Shown: positions 46,244-56,131, numbered from the stretch's first letter. The stretch: 64,000 bases of DNA from a cf. Phormidesmis sp. LEGE 11477 (GCF_015207105.1 NZ_JADEXO010000011.1:1-64000), one strand, 5' to 3'. The notes: a model not told the origin generated them from the sequence alone. Made by a program: numbers and translations.

Positions 46244-47656
46244 ATGAGCCAACCAAACAAATTTGTCGAAACTCCAGATGAAACCGTCGCCGATCTGCCG
46301 CCTGTCCCTGCGATCGCAGTTCCAACGGATTTGATCTACGGCTTAGAAGATAGACCGCCAGTTAGGGAGGCAATCTTTGCCGCTATTCAGCATGTTCTAG
46401 CGAGCTTTATTGGTATCATCACCCCCTCTCTTATCATTGGCGGCGCACTAGATCTACCGCCAGAAGATAGAGCCTATATCATCAGCATGTCTCTATTTGT
46501 CTCAGGCATTGCCACCTTCATTCAGGCCAAAAGAATTGGACCAGTTGGGTCTGGTTTATTAAGCATTCAGGGCACCAGCTTTGCCTTTATTGGGCCGATT
46601 ATTGGCGCAGGGCTAGCGGCGACAGCAGGCGGGGCAACGTCGAGCGAAGCGCTAGGTCTCATCTTCGGACTGTGCTTTGTCGGTGCATTTATTGAAGTGA
46701 TCTTTAGTCAGTTCCTAGAGATCATCAGCCGAATCATCACGCCGCTAGTCACCGGGACAGTGGTGATGCTGATCGGCTTAACGCTGACCAACGCTGGCAT
46801 ACTAGCGATGGGTGGCGGGGCACTAGCTAAAACTAATGAGACGTTTGGCAGCGCTCAAAATATTTTTCTTTCTTTGTTTGTGCTGGCTATTATCTTAATT
46901 CTCAACAGCAGCGGCAACACTTTTTTGAGAATGGCTTCTATTGCTATTGGGTTGATTGTTGGCTACATCCTCGGCATCTTTTTAGGCATTGTTGATCTTA
47001 GCAGTCTTGGCTCTTTGTCTTTGTTCGCCCTGCCTCAACCTTTTCGCTATGGCTTTGGGTTCAACTTTGCCGCCTTTATCCCATTCGCTTTTCTCTATCT
47101 GATTACTACAATTGAATCGATTGGTGATCTGACGGCCACCTCTGTGGTAACAGGTCAGCCGATCAAAGGAAAGATCTATTTCAATCGAATTCGGGGCGGT
47201 GTGCTAGGCGACGGGATTAATTCTGCGATCGCAGGCATGTTCAACTGCTTTCCCAACACCACCTTTAGTCAAAACAACGGCGTTATTCAGCTCACCGGAA
47301 TTGGCAGTCGCTACGTTGGCTACTTCATCGCCGCCATCTTCGCCTTGTTAGGACTGTTCCCAATCGTAGGCGGCATATTGCAGGCGATTCCACAGCCTGT
47401 ACTGGGCGGAGCCACAATTTTAATGTTTGGTAGCGTAGCCGCCGCTGGGATAAAGATCATCTCTACTATCGAGCTAGGTAGAAGAGAGACTTTGATACTA
47501 GCAACTTCTCTAGGCTTAGGCTTAGGCGTAACGTTTGATCCAGACTTTTTAGTGGGTCTGCCGCCCTTAGTGCAGAATATCTTCGGGTCTGGTATCTCGA
47601 CGGGTGGAATCTGCGCGCTAGTGCTGAATATCCTTTTGCCGGGTGAACGGCGATAG
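46244..47656 (+). CDS. NCS2 family nucleobase/urate-type permease
   Basis: This 470-residue membrane protein has about 14 helices of the nucleobase-cation symporter-2 family. The motif SQNNGVIQLTGIGSRYVG is the NCS2 signature, where N-x-G and R/Y positions define purine specificity. Presence of the hpxO-uraH pair 2.4 kb away suggests urate, xanthine or hypoxanthine import as a nitrogen source; uracil is the alternative. A strong ribosome site (AGGAGAGG) lies about 8 nt before the ATG. An NtcA-like promoter precedes it. Confidence 0.88.
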   Translation: MSQPNKFVETPDETVADLPPVPAIAVPTDLIYGLEDRPPVREAIFAAIQHVLASFIGIITPSLIIGGALDLPPEDRAYIISMSLFVSGIATFIQAKRIGPVGSGLLSIQGTSFAFIGPIIGAGLAATAGGATSSEALGLIFGLCFVGAFIEVIFSQFLEIISRIITPLVTGTVVMLIGLTLTNAGILAMGGGALAKTNETFGSAQNIFLSLFVLAIILILNSSGNTFLRMASIAIGLIVGYILGIFLGIVDLSSLGSLSLFALPQPFRYGFGFNFAAFIPFAFLYLITTIESIGDLTATSVVTGQPIKGKIYFNRIRGGVLGDGINSAIAGMFNCFPNTTFSQNNGVIQLTGIGSRYVGYFIAAIFALLGLFPIVGGILQAIPQPVLGGATILMFGSVAAAGIKIISTIELGRRETLILATSLGLGLGVTFDPDFLVGLPPLVQNIFGSGISTGGICALVLNILLPGERR

Positions 47657-47843
47657 CTTTATCCTCATATAGCTTTGCTCTCTGGCTGCTCTAAGGGGGC
47701 TGCTTTAAGGCTGCTCTTTCTAACTGCTTTGAACGTTTTCAGTAGACTTCTTTCTATGTAGAAGCTAGGAAAACATAGATTTTTCGCTTTCCGCAGTCTG
47801 TATCATGACCAGTATTATGACTGTGTAGGCCAAGGATTCTCTC

Positions 47844-50048
47844 ATGACGGTAGCTGTTTCTATCCCTAACTTCTGCGAAGGCATTCAGCATTTTGGGTCG
47901 CCAACTTCTGATTTTGAGCAATACGGAAAGACCCCGGCGATCGCCCAAGGAAAGCAGGCGATCGCATCCCCCACAGACCCTGCCGCCGTCTACCAAACCC
48001 GCCTGGCCGCCGATGCCCTACGCTACCTGACGCTGCACATCACCGCGAGCAAACAATCTGGTCACCCCGGCGGCTTTGCCAGCATTGCCGATGTGATTGC
48101 TTCGCTAATCATGCTGGGCTACAAAAATTTGATTACTGAAGTCGGCCATCATGCGCCTGGCTTCTACAGCACCGTTTTTCTAGATACCTCTCTAGAACAA
48201 ATGGATATCAAAACTGTCAAACAGCTCGGCGATCGCTTCAGAGAAACCCACGGTCTACTCGGTCACCTCTCTGGTCAAATTCCCGGCTTGCTCAGCCCAG
48301 CGGGTCCGCTAGGTCAAGGACAGCACTTCGCTATGGCCGCCGCCAAACTTCACCCTGACCAGCTCTTCCCGGTGACGATCGGAGACGGGGGGCTCGGTGA
48401 ACCCTACATCATGAGTAGCTTTGGCCACTTCAACACGATCTACCCTGATGTCACCAACTATCTCCCTATTCTCGTTTGGAATGGCTTTTCTCAAGAGCAT
48501 CACAGCATCGTTTCGACCTACACAAACGAGCAGATGACCAGCTACTGGAGTGGTAACGGCTTTGCCAAAGTCATCTTGATCGATGCCAAAGAATACGACG
48601 ATGCCAATCAGGAGGGGGCTTATGTAGACAGTACTGCCTTTTCTGACAAGCAGCGAACCACTTTCACTCAGGCAATTTTAGAAGCCACAGACGCCGCTGC
48701 GAAATCGGCATTGGGCGGCACTCAGACGGTTTTGATTGTCAAGCAGTTGAAGGGGGCAGGCGTTCATAAAAGAGGTTCCCAATCCCACAATCTCTACGCT
48801 GGCGACAGCTTAGACAAGGACTACATCATCAGTGCGCTAAAAGCTAGAGCGCTGCCACCTGAAGGCTGGGCGCTGGTTCGAGAAAACTTTGCTCGCTCTC
48901 ACGGTGGGCCGGGCGCTAAAACCGCTGTGACTGAATCCGAGCTGCCGCTGTCTGAGCTAGGCGCTTTGCCGCTCAATGAGTTCGAGCTGGGTGAAGACAA
49001 CAAACAGGTGGCGACGACCGCAATGGGGGTATTGGTGGCCCATGTAGGTCAGCAAGATCCGAACTTTATTGTCGCCAATGCTGACGGCAATGCGGCCTCT
49101 GGCATCAACAACATCAACCAGGCGCTGAAGATCATTCACCCCACCAAAGACGATACTTATTTTCAAGGGCCAAAAGGTCAGGTCTATGAGCCGCTTAGTG
49201 AGGATGCCTGTGCTGGGCTTGCAGCGGCGCAGGCGCTGATGGGCGCACGCAGTCTGTGGTGCTCTTATGAATCTTTTGCCATCAACGGCCTGCCGATTTG
49301 GCAGACAACTACTCAGGCCATGGCCGAGCTGCGTAGGCCCACACCGTCTACAGTCTGTTTATTCACGGCAGGGGCGCTAGAGCAGGGACGCAATGGCTGG
49401 ACTCATCAGCGCCCAGAGATCGAGAACTACTTTGCCGCAATGATGAAAAACGGCAATATTTTTCCACTGTTTCCTACCGACGCTAACAGCATCCAAGCTT
49501 GCTATGAGTGGGCGATCGCGACTAAAAACAAGGGCGTGGTCATCACCGCTAGCAAGTCACCGCTGCCGATTCGCACTACCTTTGAACAAACCCGCATGGC
49601 CCTAGAAAAAGGTGCGGTTGAACTGCAAGAAACGCCGGGAGAAAGAACAGTTGTCTTCGGCGTAGTCGGAGATATGATGCTGATTCCGGTATTAGAGGCA
49701 GTGACTGCGCTAAACGAGCGCGGCATCGGCAGTAAAGTGATTAGCATCGTTAGCCCCAGGCGGCTGTATCGCCCTAGCGATGTTGCTTGGGAAAGCTGCG
49801 CTTACTCAGACGGAGACTTTTTGAGCGACGCGGAATTTAACGAACTGTTCGATGGAGACGCGCTGATTGGCGTTACGGGCGGATCGAGTGCGACGGTAGA
49901 ACCTTTGATGCTTAGAAGCAGTGCGCCGCGTGATGTGCTTTCTTGGAAGCGAGGTGAAACAGCCGCCAGTGCTCGTCAGCTCTTTACGCTGAACTCGCTG
50001 ACGGCTGATAGCATTGCTAAGCGGGCGCAAGCGCTGTTGGAGGCATAG
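47844..50048 (+). CDS. Atypical transketolase/phosphoketolase-like TPP enzyme
   Basis: This 734-residue protein has both TPP domains of the transketolase superfamily. SKQSGHPGGFASIADVIASL is transketolase-like, TIGDGGLGEP with a later LVWNG makes the TPP GDG-N motif, and FTAGALEQGRNGWTHQRPEI resembles phosphoketolase. No standard transketolase or Xfp signature covers the whole length. It would transfer or release a two-carbon unit from a ketose, but the substrate is unknown. The kinase gene directly downstream suggests a joint role in sugar-acid or ketose use. Confidence 0.7.
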   Translation: MTVAVSIPNFCEGIQHFGSPTSDFEQYGKTPAIAQGKQAIASPTDPAAVYQTRLAADALRYLTLHITASKQSGHPGGFASIADVIASLIMLGYKNLITEVGHHAPGFYSTVFLDTSLEQMDIKTVKQLGDRFRETHGLLGHLSGQIPGLLSPAGPLGQGQHFAMAAAKLHPDQLFPVTIGDGGLGEPYIMSSFGHFNTIYPDVTNYLPILVWNGFSQEHHSIVSTYTNEQMTSYWSGNGFAKVILIDAKEYDDANQEGAYVDSTAFSDKQRTTFTQAILEATDAAAKSALGGTQTVLIVKQLKGAGVHKRGSQSHNLYAGDSLDKDYIISALKARALPPEGWALVRENFARSHGGPGAKTAVTESELPLSELGALPLNEFELGEDNKQVATTAMGVLVAHVGQQDPNFIVANADGNAASGINNINQALKIIHPTKDDTYFQGPKGQVYEPLSEDACAGLAAAQALMGARSLWCSYESFAINGLPIWQTTTQAMAELRRPTPSTVCLFTAGALEQGRNGWTHQRPEIENYFAAMMKNGNIFPLFPTDANSIQACYEWAIATKNKGVVITASKSPLPIRTTFEQTRMALEKGAVELQETPGERTVVFGVVGDMMLIPVLEAVTALNERGIGSKVISIVSPRRLYRPSDVAWESCAYSDGDFLSDAEFNELFDGDALIGVTGGSSATVEPLMLRSSAPRDVLSWKRGETAASARQLFTLNSLTADSIAKRAQALLEA

Positions 50049-50051
50049 GTG

Positions 50052-51392
50052 ATGACGACCCCAGAGACAGCCCAAGACACGCCTAAAATTATTGTTTTAG
50101 ATGACGACCCGACGGGTTCGCAGACAGTACATAGCTGCCTGCTGCTATTGAAGTGGAATGTCGACACGCTCTGTTTGGGCCTGCAAGATCCTTCGCCGAT
50201 CTTCTTTGTGCTGACCAACACGCGATCACTTACTCCAGAGGCCGCTGCCGCTGTCACTACCGAAGTTTGCGACAATCTCAAACAGGCCCTAGCTCAGACC
50301 GACACCACTAACTTTTTGGTGGTCAGTCGCTCAGACTCTACCTTACGCGGACACTATCCCATCGAGACCAATGTCATCGCCGAGCATCTAGGGCCCTTCG
50401 ACGCTCATTTTCTCACGCCGACCTTCTTTGAGGCCGGTAGAGTGACTGTCGGCGGCACTCACTATATCGAGTCCGACGGCCAGCGCATTCCTACCCACGA
50501 TACAGAATTTGCCAAAGATTCTGTGTTTGGCTACAGCACCAGCTATCTACCCGACTACGTAGAAGAAAAAACAAACGGCAAAATATCTGCTGACGAAGTA
50601 GAACAGTTCACCCTAGAAGATATCCGTCAGGGCAGTTTAGACAGACTGCTGAAGCTAAAGGGCAATCGCTGCGTAGCTGTTGATGGCGAAAGGCAAAGCG
50701 ATTTAGATCAGTTCGCCAAAGACCTATTGGCCGCCGCTGCCCAGGGTAAAAAGTTCTTATTTCGCAGCGCCGCTAGTCTGCTGACGTCCTTGGCGAATCT
50801 GCCGCCGCAGCCAACTGCCCCCGAAGAAATGTATCAGCTCACCCATGCTTCAGCCGGGGCAGTCATCGTCGGTTCCCACGTCAAAAAAACAACTCGTCAG
50901 CTAGAAGCTCTCTTAAATACGACCGATACGGTGGGCGTAGAAGTGGATGTTTCGCAGCTAAAAGATAGTCCAGATACGGCGCACGATCAGCTATTGAACG
51001 CTGTCGTCAAAGAGATCGAAAACGCACACAGCAAAGGCAAAACACCCGTTATCTACACTAGTCGAACAGAGCTGACATTTGACAATTCGCAAACTCGACT
51101 GGCTTTTGGTGAGGCGATTTCAGCGCTGCTAGTCGAGGTAGTGCAGGCGCTGCCGCAAGACATTGGCTTTCTAATTAGCAAAGGGGGCATCACTTCAAAC
51201 AACACGCTTAGTAAAGGGCTGGCGTTGACCTCTGCTAGACTGTTAGGCCAGGTAATTCCAGGCGTTTCTGTCGTGACGACGCCTTCAGATCATCCTCAGT
51301 TCGTTGATTTGCCAGTGGTTGTTTTCCCTGGAAATGTTGGCGACGATACGGCCTTGGCCACTGCTTACAAGCGACTGGTAAATCTAGGATAG
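50052..51392 (+). CDS. Four-carbon acid sugar kinase family protein (DUF1537)
   Basis: I use the ATG at 50052; a GTG at 50049 directly abuts the previous stop. Motifs are DDDPTGSQTV at the N-terminus, SRSDSTLRGHYP in the centre, and the C-terminal nucleotide-binding segment with ISKGGITSNNTLSKGL. OtnK/DtnK-type kinases phosphorylate threonate, erythronate or related sugar acids. The usual partners (PdxA2-type dehydrogenase, aldolase) are absent; instead a TPP enzyme gene precedes it with no gap. It overlaps the convergent kinase gene by 9 bp. Confidence 0.88.
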   Translation: MTTPETAQDTPKIIVLDDDPTGSQTVHSCLLLLKWNVDTLCLGLQDPSPIFFVLTNTRSLTPEAAAAVTTEVCDNLKQALAQTDTTNFLVVSRSDSTLRGHYPIETNVIAEHLGPFDAHFLTPTFFEAGRVTVGGTHYIESDGQRIPTHDTEFAKDSVFGYSTSYLPDYVEEKTNGKISADEVEQFTLEDIRQGSLDRLLKLKGNRCVAVDGERQSDLDQFAKDLLAAAAQGKKFLFRSAASLLTSLANLPPQPTAPEEMYQLTHASAGAVIVGSHVKKTTRQLEALLNTTDTVGVEVDVSQLKDSPDTAHDQLLNAVVKEIENAHSKGKTPVIYTSRTELTFDNSQTRLAFGEAISALLVEVVQALPQDIGFLISKGGITSNNTLSKGLALTSARLLGQVIPGVSVVTTPSDHPQFVDLPVVVFPGNVGDDTALATAYKRLVNLG

Positions 51393-53192
51393 CGGCAGCT
51401 TGATAATAAACTGAGTACCCGCCTCCGGCGTAGACACACACAGTAGGCGACCTTTGTTCTGCTGCGTCACAATAGTGTGACTAGTCGAAAGCCCCAGACC
51501 GATGCCCTTACCCACAGGTTTGGTTGTGAAAAAGGGATCGAATATTTTTTCTTGAATATTCTCAGGAATGATAGGGCCGTTATTGGTAATCGTAATCACA
51601 GCTTCTTGTGTACTTGAGAGCTCAGTCGAGATTGTGATTTGAGGCGTCCATTCAGCCGCTAGCTCAGTTTGGTTATCTGTTTTTTCTATTGCTTTTTCTA
51701 TTGTTCCTTCTGCTATTGTTCCTTCTGCCGGTCGAACTTTATTTTGGTTGATGTGATACTCATCTAAGGCGTCAATAGCATTTATTAGAATATTCATGAA
51801 GACCTGATTCATCGCCCCCACTGAGCAGGTTACCAAAGGCAGCGGGGAAAAGTTTTTAACGACCTCTACTGGCGGTCTAACCGAGCGATCTTTCAGGCAC
51901 TGTTCTTTCAAGCGATGCTGCAAGATCATCAAAGTGCTTTCTATTCCCGCTTGAAGATCGGCTGGCTTACGCTCTGACTCATCCAACCTAGAGAACGTTC
52001 TGAGTGCAGCTACAATTTGTTTGATTCGCTGACTACCCATTTGAATTGATTGGAGCAGACGAGGAAAATCTTCGGCTAGGAATGCTAAGTCTAGATCCTC
52101 TGTCATCTCCTGAACAGTCTCAGAAGGGGCTGTATGTTCGATTTGATACTGCTTTAATAATGCTAGAAGCTCGTCGACATATTGCGCCGCTGGGTAGATA
52201 TTCCCGGAGATGAAGCTGACTGGATTGTTGATTTCATGGGCAATGCCTGCTACGAGCTGACCAAGGCTAGACATCTTCTCGCTCTGAATTAGCCGCGACT
52301 GGGTTTGCTTTAGATTAGCTAAGGCTTGTTCTAATTCATCTGTCTGTAGCCGATAGCGTCCCTCAGAGGCAAGTACTTCTCGATACTGGTGGTCGAGCAG
52401 ACGGTCTGCCCTACGAACAAACAAAAATAAAACAGCGTAGAGTCCCGATAGAATCAACACGCTACCTAACACGATTACCCGCTGAGTTTGATAGATATGC
52501 TGCTGTAGTGGGGTAACATCGCGATACACTTCGAATACGCCGATGATGTTGTCATCTTTCTCCGCTCGAATTGGAAGGTAGCTGGAGAGCAGATACCTAT
52601 CTGTGATTTCTTGATTGATTGCCTGAAAGCTATCACGATGGCCTATCTGACTGACCACTTGACCAGATTTTGCAGCTACAAACCCAGGAGATTCACTGCT
52701 ATCTTGACCTATTTGAGAAGCATCTGTTGAAGAGATGACTCGCCCATTGAGATCAAAGATTTTAATCTTCTGGATGGTCGAATTGTCAACGGCATCTACT
52801 ACCTTTTGGTTAATTGTGCGAACGGTTTGGTCGGATAGAAGAGTCTCATTATCTAGCAGGCGTATGGTGTACAGGTATTTTCTGTATGTCGGTAAAAGCG
52901 CATCAGATAAAACGTGAGTAATAGCTACGTTCCCTTCCTCTGTTGAACGGAGCAGATCTTGCTGCGCCTGCCGCCGATAAAATGCAGCTAATAGAAGAAC
53001 CGCGATCGCAAATCCGCTAATGCTAACAATTGAGAAATTACGGAGTAGATTGAAGCGCTTATCTGAGGTTGGCTGATTCCGTAGAGAAAAAGCTGAGAGG
53101 AAGGTATTTTTCATAGGAGTTAGGCGTTGGGCAGTAGAGCCTTGGGACTCCAATGTCATCTTTTTTAAGAAAAATAGCGATTTAGATGACAC
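51384..53192 (-). CDS. Membrane sensor histidine kinase
   Basis: Two transmembrane helices (about residues 52-72 and 238-260) flank a periplasmic sensor of about 165 residues that looks like a double-Cache or PAS-like domain. The H-box is GIAHEINNPVSF with His319. The ATPase N-box is NILINAIDALDEY, followed by a repetitive inserted loop (AEGTIAEGTIEKAIEKT) and GIGLGLSTSHTIV. The start is uncertain: GTG 53192, or ATG at 53159 or 53114, the last giving the tidiest N-terminus. It is divergent from the CNB-AAA-FeS fusion gene (83 bp) and may regulate it. Confidence 0.88.
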   Translation of the reverse strand: MSSKSLFFLKKMTLESQGSTAQRLTPMKNTFLSAFSLRNQPTSDKRFNLLRNFSIVSISGFAIAVLLLAAFYRRQAQQDLLRSTEEGNVAITHVLSDALLPTYRKYLYTIRLLDNETLLSDQTVRTINQKVVDAVDNSTIQKIKIFDLNGRVISSTDASQIGQDSSESPGFVAAKSGQVVSQIGHRDSFQAINQEITDRYLLSSYLPIRAEKDDNIIGVFEVYRDVTPLQQHIYQTQRVIVLGSVLILSGLYAVLFLFVRRADRLLDHQYREVLASEGRYRLQTDELEQALANLKQTQSRLIQSEKMSSLGQLVAGIAHEINNPVSFISGNIYPAAQYVDELLALLKQYQIEHTAPSETVQEMTEDLDLAFLAEDFPRLLQSIQMGSQRIKQIVAALRTFSRLDESERKPADLQAGIESTLMILQHRLKEQCLKDRSVRPPVEVVKNFSPLPLVTCSVGAMNQVFMNILINAIDALDEYHINQNKVRPAEGTIAEGTIEKAIEKTDNQTELAAEWTPQITISTELSSTQEAVITITNNGPIIPENIQEKIFDPFFTTKPVGKGIGLGLSTSHTIVTQQNKGRLLCVSTPEAGTQFIIKLPLS

Positions 53193-53275
53193 AGCCTATA
53201 CTTCCCGCCCGCGCTATGTATCTCTATCTTTGTTAACGATGCCTGATACAGGCATCTATTCTGCGCTAAGTTCAG

Positions 53276-55927
53276 ATGAGGAAGTTTGTCGCAGGGGTTC
53301 TGACGCTTATGGATGTTTCTTCGCACCCTACCTCACCGGATGATGCAGCGGAGTCGCTAGGTCTAGGTCTCTCATCAGAAGAGATTGACTGGCTACGAAC
53401 GGAGACTATCTTTCGTGATTTGCCGCTGGCTTTGGTAGAGGCGATCGCGCCCTGCCTTCACAAAGTTCCGTTTGCTGCCAATCGTCGTCTAATTCTAGAA
53501 GATACTGAACCTGACGCCCTCTATATCCTCAGATCCGGCCAGCTCGAAAGCTATCGTACCCGCCGCTCCAGTCAAGCTGTAACCGCAGAGCTGCATCCTG
53601 GCGAGGTATTGCACTTACAGGCTCTTTTATTAGAAAAAGCTGCCACTAAAACAGTTGTTTCGCAGACAGAGTGTCTCTTATGGAAATTAGAGAAATCTCG
53701 CTTTGTGCAGCTAGCTCAAGAATATCCTGAACTCAATGAGGAACTGTCTAAACTTCTCGCTACCTGTCTAGAAGATGTTTCAGAGCAGTTAGCCTACGAG
53801 CAAGAACGTCAGCAGGCGCTTAGACCTTATTTACTCACTAGAGTCGAGCGCGGTGTAGTAGGCCGTAGTCGCTACGCCAGTCGGCTTAGGCAGAATGTCA
53901 GAGATGCGACCAGTCTAGAGGCTGTTCCTATCGCTACGGATATAGAAGAAAAGAGCAGCGAGCGACGACCTCCCGTGCTGATTTTTGGCGAGCCAGGACT
54001 GAACAAAGACAATCTAGCTGCCCTCATTCACTTTGGATCGGCCAATAAAAAACAGCCGATGGTTCAAGTCGACTGTGAGAGTCTGCGATCGCAAGATCTC
54101 TTTGGTCGAGGCGATAGCCAGCCCGGTTTGCTCGAATGGCTAGGCGCTGGCACACTTTTGCTCAACAACATTCAAGATCTAGACGAACAGCTAAAAGAGC
54201 CGATTCTGTCTCTGCTGGCAGAAGGGTCATACCAGCCCGTCGCTAGAGAGGGCGAAGCACCCACCGAGCTACGGCATAGTGCCGCTTGGATTCTAGTGGT
54301 GGCCGAGAAAGCCTTACCCGAAGTAGCGAAGCGTTGCGCCATGCAAATAAAGGTGCCGCCACTGCGTCTTCGCAAAGCTGATATCGAAGCGCTAGTCACC
54401 TACTTTGCCCAGCTGCTGTGCCGCCAGCGCAAACGGCGTAAAGTTAAGCTTGATTCAGCCGCCCTTAGACGCCTGCAAAGCTATGACTTTCCCGGCAATC
54501 TGACCGAGCTAGAAAGCATGGTAGAGCGCGCAGTCAATCAGTCAGAAGGCCATATTCTTACCGAAGAAGTCTTCTGGGCCGAAGAAAATGAAAAGCGTCG
54601 CTTTCGGTTCGATCTTTTACAGGGCTATCCGACGCTACGGAAGTTTCTGCTAAGTCCCTGGTGGCCCGATCGGATCAACTATGGTTTTACGCTATGGTTT
54701 TATCCTATTGTTGTTGCTGTCTTGATGTGGGGGCCGCAAACTCGCGATACTAATTTCGCACTGAATTTCTTTTGGGCGTGGTGGTGGCCGCTGGTCTTGA
54801 TTAGCTTTCCGTTTGTCGGTCGGCTGTGGTGCGCGGTTTGCCCCTTCATGATCTACGGAGAGGTGGCTCAAAAGCTCTCTTTGATAGTCTGGCCACGTCA
54901 GCTTCAGGGCTGGCCTAGGACTTGGGCTGAGCGCTGGGGTGGGTGGATTCTCTATGCAGGGTTCGCGCTGATTTTACTGTGGGAAGAGCTTTGGAACCTA
55001 GAGAATACGGCCTATCTTTCAGGCTGGCTATTGCTGATTATCACCGCTGGCGCGGTTGTTTGTTCTGTTCTATTCGAGCGGCGTTTTTGGTGCCGCTATC
55101 TCTGCCCGATAGGGGGCATGAATGGCCTATTTGCCAAGCTTTCAATAGTCGAGCTTCGCGCCCAGCAGGGAATATGCTCAGCGACTTGCAATACTTATCA
55201 CTGCTACAAGGGTGGTCCGGCTGAGGGCGAAGGGCAAGAAACAGGAGGCTGCCCAATCTATTCTCATCCGGCCCAGCTCAGCGATAATCGCAACTGCGTT
55301 TTGTGCATGACCTGTCTAAAGGCTTGTCCACACAAGTCAGTGGCGCTAAATCTTAGGCCGCCGGGGATGGAGCTATGGACGACCCACCAGCCGACTAGCT
55401 ATGAGGTGGCGCTGCTGCTGCTTCTGCTAGGCGCTGTCTATTTGCATCGGCTGCCGCAGCTAACGACGATGGTATTTGGAGATACCGCGCTGCTAGAAAG
55501 CTTTTGGGGACATGCGATCGCCTCTATCGCTGCTCTATTTTTACCGGGGGCGATCGCGCTGCTAGTCGATAGAATTCGCGTTCAGTTTCAGGGGACTGGA
55601 GCCACTCGCGACTTTCTCACACTAGCCTATGGCTATCTGCCGCTCGTTCTTTTGGCAAGTCTGTCCCACTATCTACTGCTCGGTTTGTCAGAAGGAGGAC
55701 AGATTATTCCAGTCTTTTGGGCAACCATCGGTCAGCCTGCTGTGGGCCTCGAACTAGCCGCTCATCCTGCCGTCATCGCATTTTTGCAAGGCACTTCTCT
55801 GCTCTTCGGTGCTGGTCTCAGCATCATCTTGACCCAAAAGATAGGCCGTCAGTCCTGGCTGAAACTCATGCCGCAGCACAGCATTACCTTGGGCTTCACC
55901 ATCTTGTTTTGGCAGCTCATTGTGTAA
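53276..55927 (+). CDS. Fusion: CNB-like domain, degenerate sigma54-type AAA+, NapH-like Fe-S membrane module
   Basis: Residues about 40-170 resemble a cyclic-nucleotide-binding (CRP/CNB) domain (LYILRSGQLESYR). Residues about 205-445 resemble the AAA+ domain of sigma54 activators, but the Walker A is GEPGLNKD (Lys244). The GAFTGA loop is absent, and Walker B has Asn297-Asn298 in place of Asp-Glu. From about 465 there are membrane helices with NapH/polyferredoxin cysteine motifs: C519/C522, C606/C610, C634/C638/C643, and CVLCMTCLKACP (674-684). More helices follow to the end. No DNA-binding HTH is present. It probably senses a ligand and handles electrons at the membrane; classical activator function is unlikely. 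Confidence 0.85.
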   Translation: MRKFVAGVLTLMDVSSHPTSPDDAAESLGLGLSSEEIDWLRTETIFRDLPLALVEAIAPCLHKVPFAANRRLILEDTEPDALYILRSGQLESYRTRRSSQAVTAELHPGEVLHLQALLLEKAATKTVVSQTECLLWKLEKSRFVQLAQEYPELNEELSKLLATCLEDVSEQLAYEQERQQALRPYLLTRVERGVVGRSRYASRLRQNVRDATSLEAVPIATDIEEKSSERRPPVLIFGEPGLNKDNLAALIHFGSANKKQPMVQVDCESLRSQDLFGRGDSQPGLLEWLGAGTLLLNNIQDLDEQLKEPILSLLAEGSYQPVAREGEAPTELRHSAAWILVVAEKALPEVAKRCAMQIKVPPLRLRKADIEALVTYFAQLLCRQRKRRKVKLDSAALRRLQSYDFPGNLTELESMVERAVNQSEGHILTEEVFWAEENEKRRFRFDLLQGYPTLRKFLLSPWWPDRINYGFTLWFYPIVVAVLMWGPQTRDTNFALNFFWAWWWPLVLISFPFVGRLWCAVCPFMIYGEVAQKLSLIVWPRQLQGWPRTWAERWGGWILYAGFALILLWEELWNLENTAYLSGWLLLIITAGAVVCSVLFERRFWCRYLCPIGGMNGLFAKLSIVELRAQQGICSATCNTYHCYKGGPAEGEGQETGGCPIYSHPAQLSDNRNCVLCMTCLKACPHKSVALNLRPPGMELWTTHQPTSYEVALLLLLLGAVYLHRLPQLTTMVFGDTALLESFWGHAIASIAALFLPGAIALLVDRIRVQFQGTGATRDFLTLAYGYLPLVLLASLSHYLLLGLSEGGQIIPVFWATIGQPAVGLELAAHPAVIAFLQGTSLLFGAGLSIILTQKIGRQSWLKLMPQHSITLGFTILFWQLIV

Positions 55928-56131
55928 GTTAAGAGTTGAAAGTGGGGAACGAGCCAGCCTGAGATAACCGACCGAGCTACGTTTCTTCAACAAAGGTTCT
56001 CAGTACTGAGTGAGAACCATAACACTACATAGAAGTGGATGAATTAGCAGTTAATTGATCGTTTCTCTGGTGATTATGAATAAGATTGTTCATACTGGAG
56101 GTAGAGATCCCCTCGACTGTAGGAGCAATCT

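Noticed and set aside
53880-54620. Sigma54-dependent activator function for the AAA+ domain
   Set aside because: The GAFTGA loop is missing, Walker B is Asn-Asn, there is no HTH, and cyanobacteria lack sigma54.
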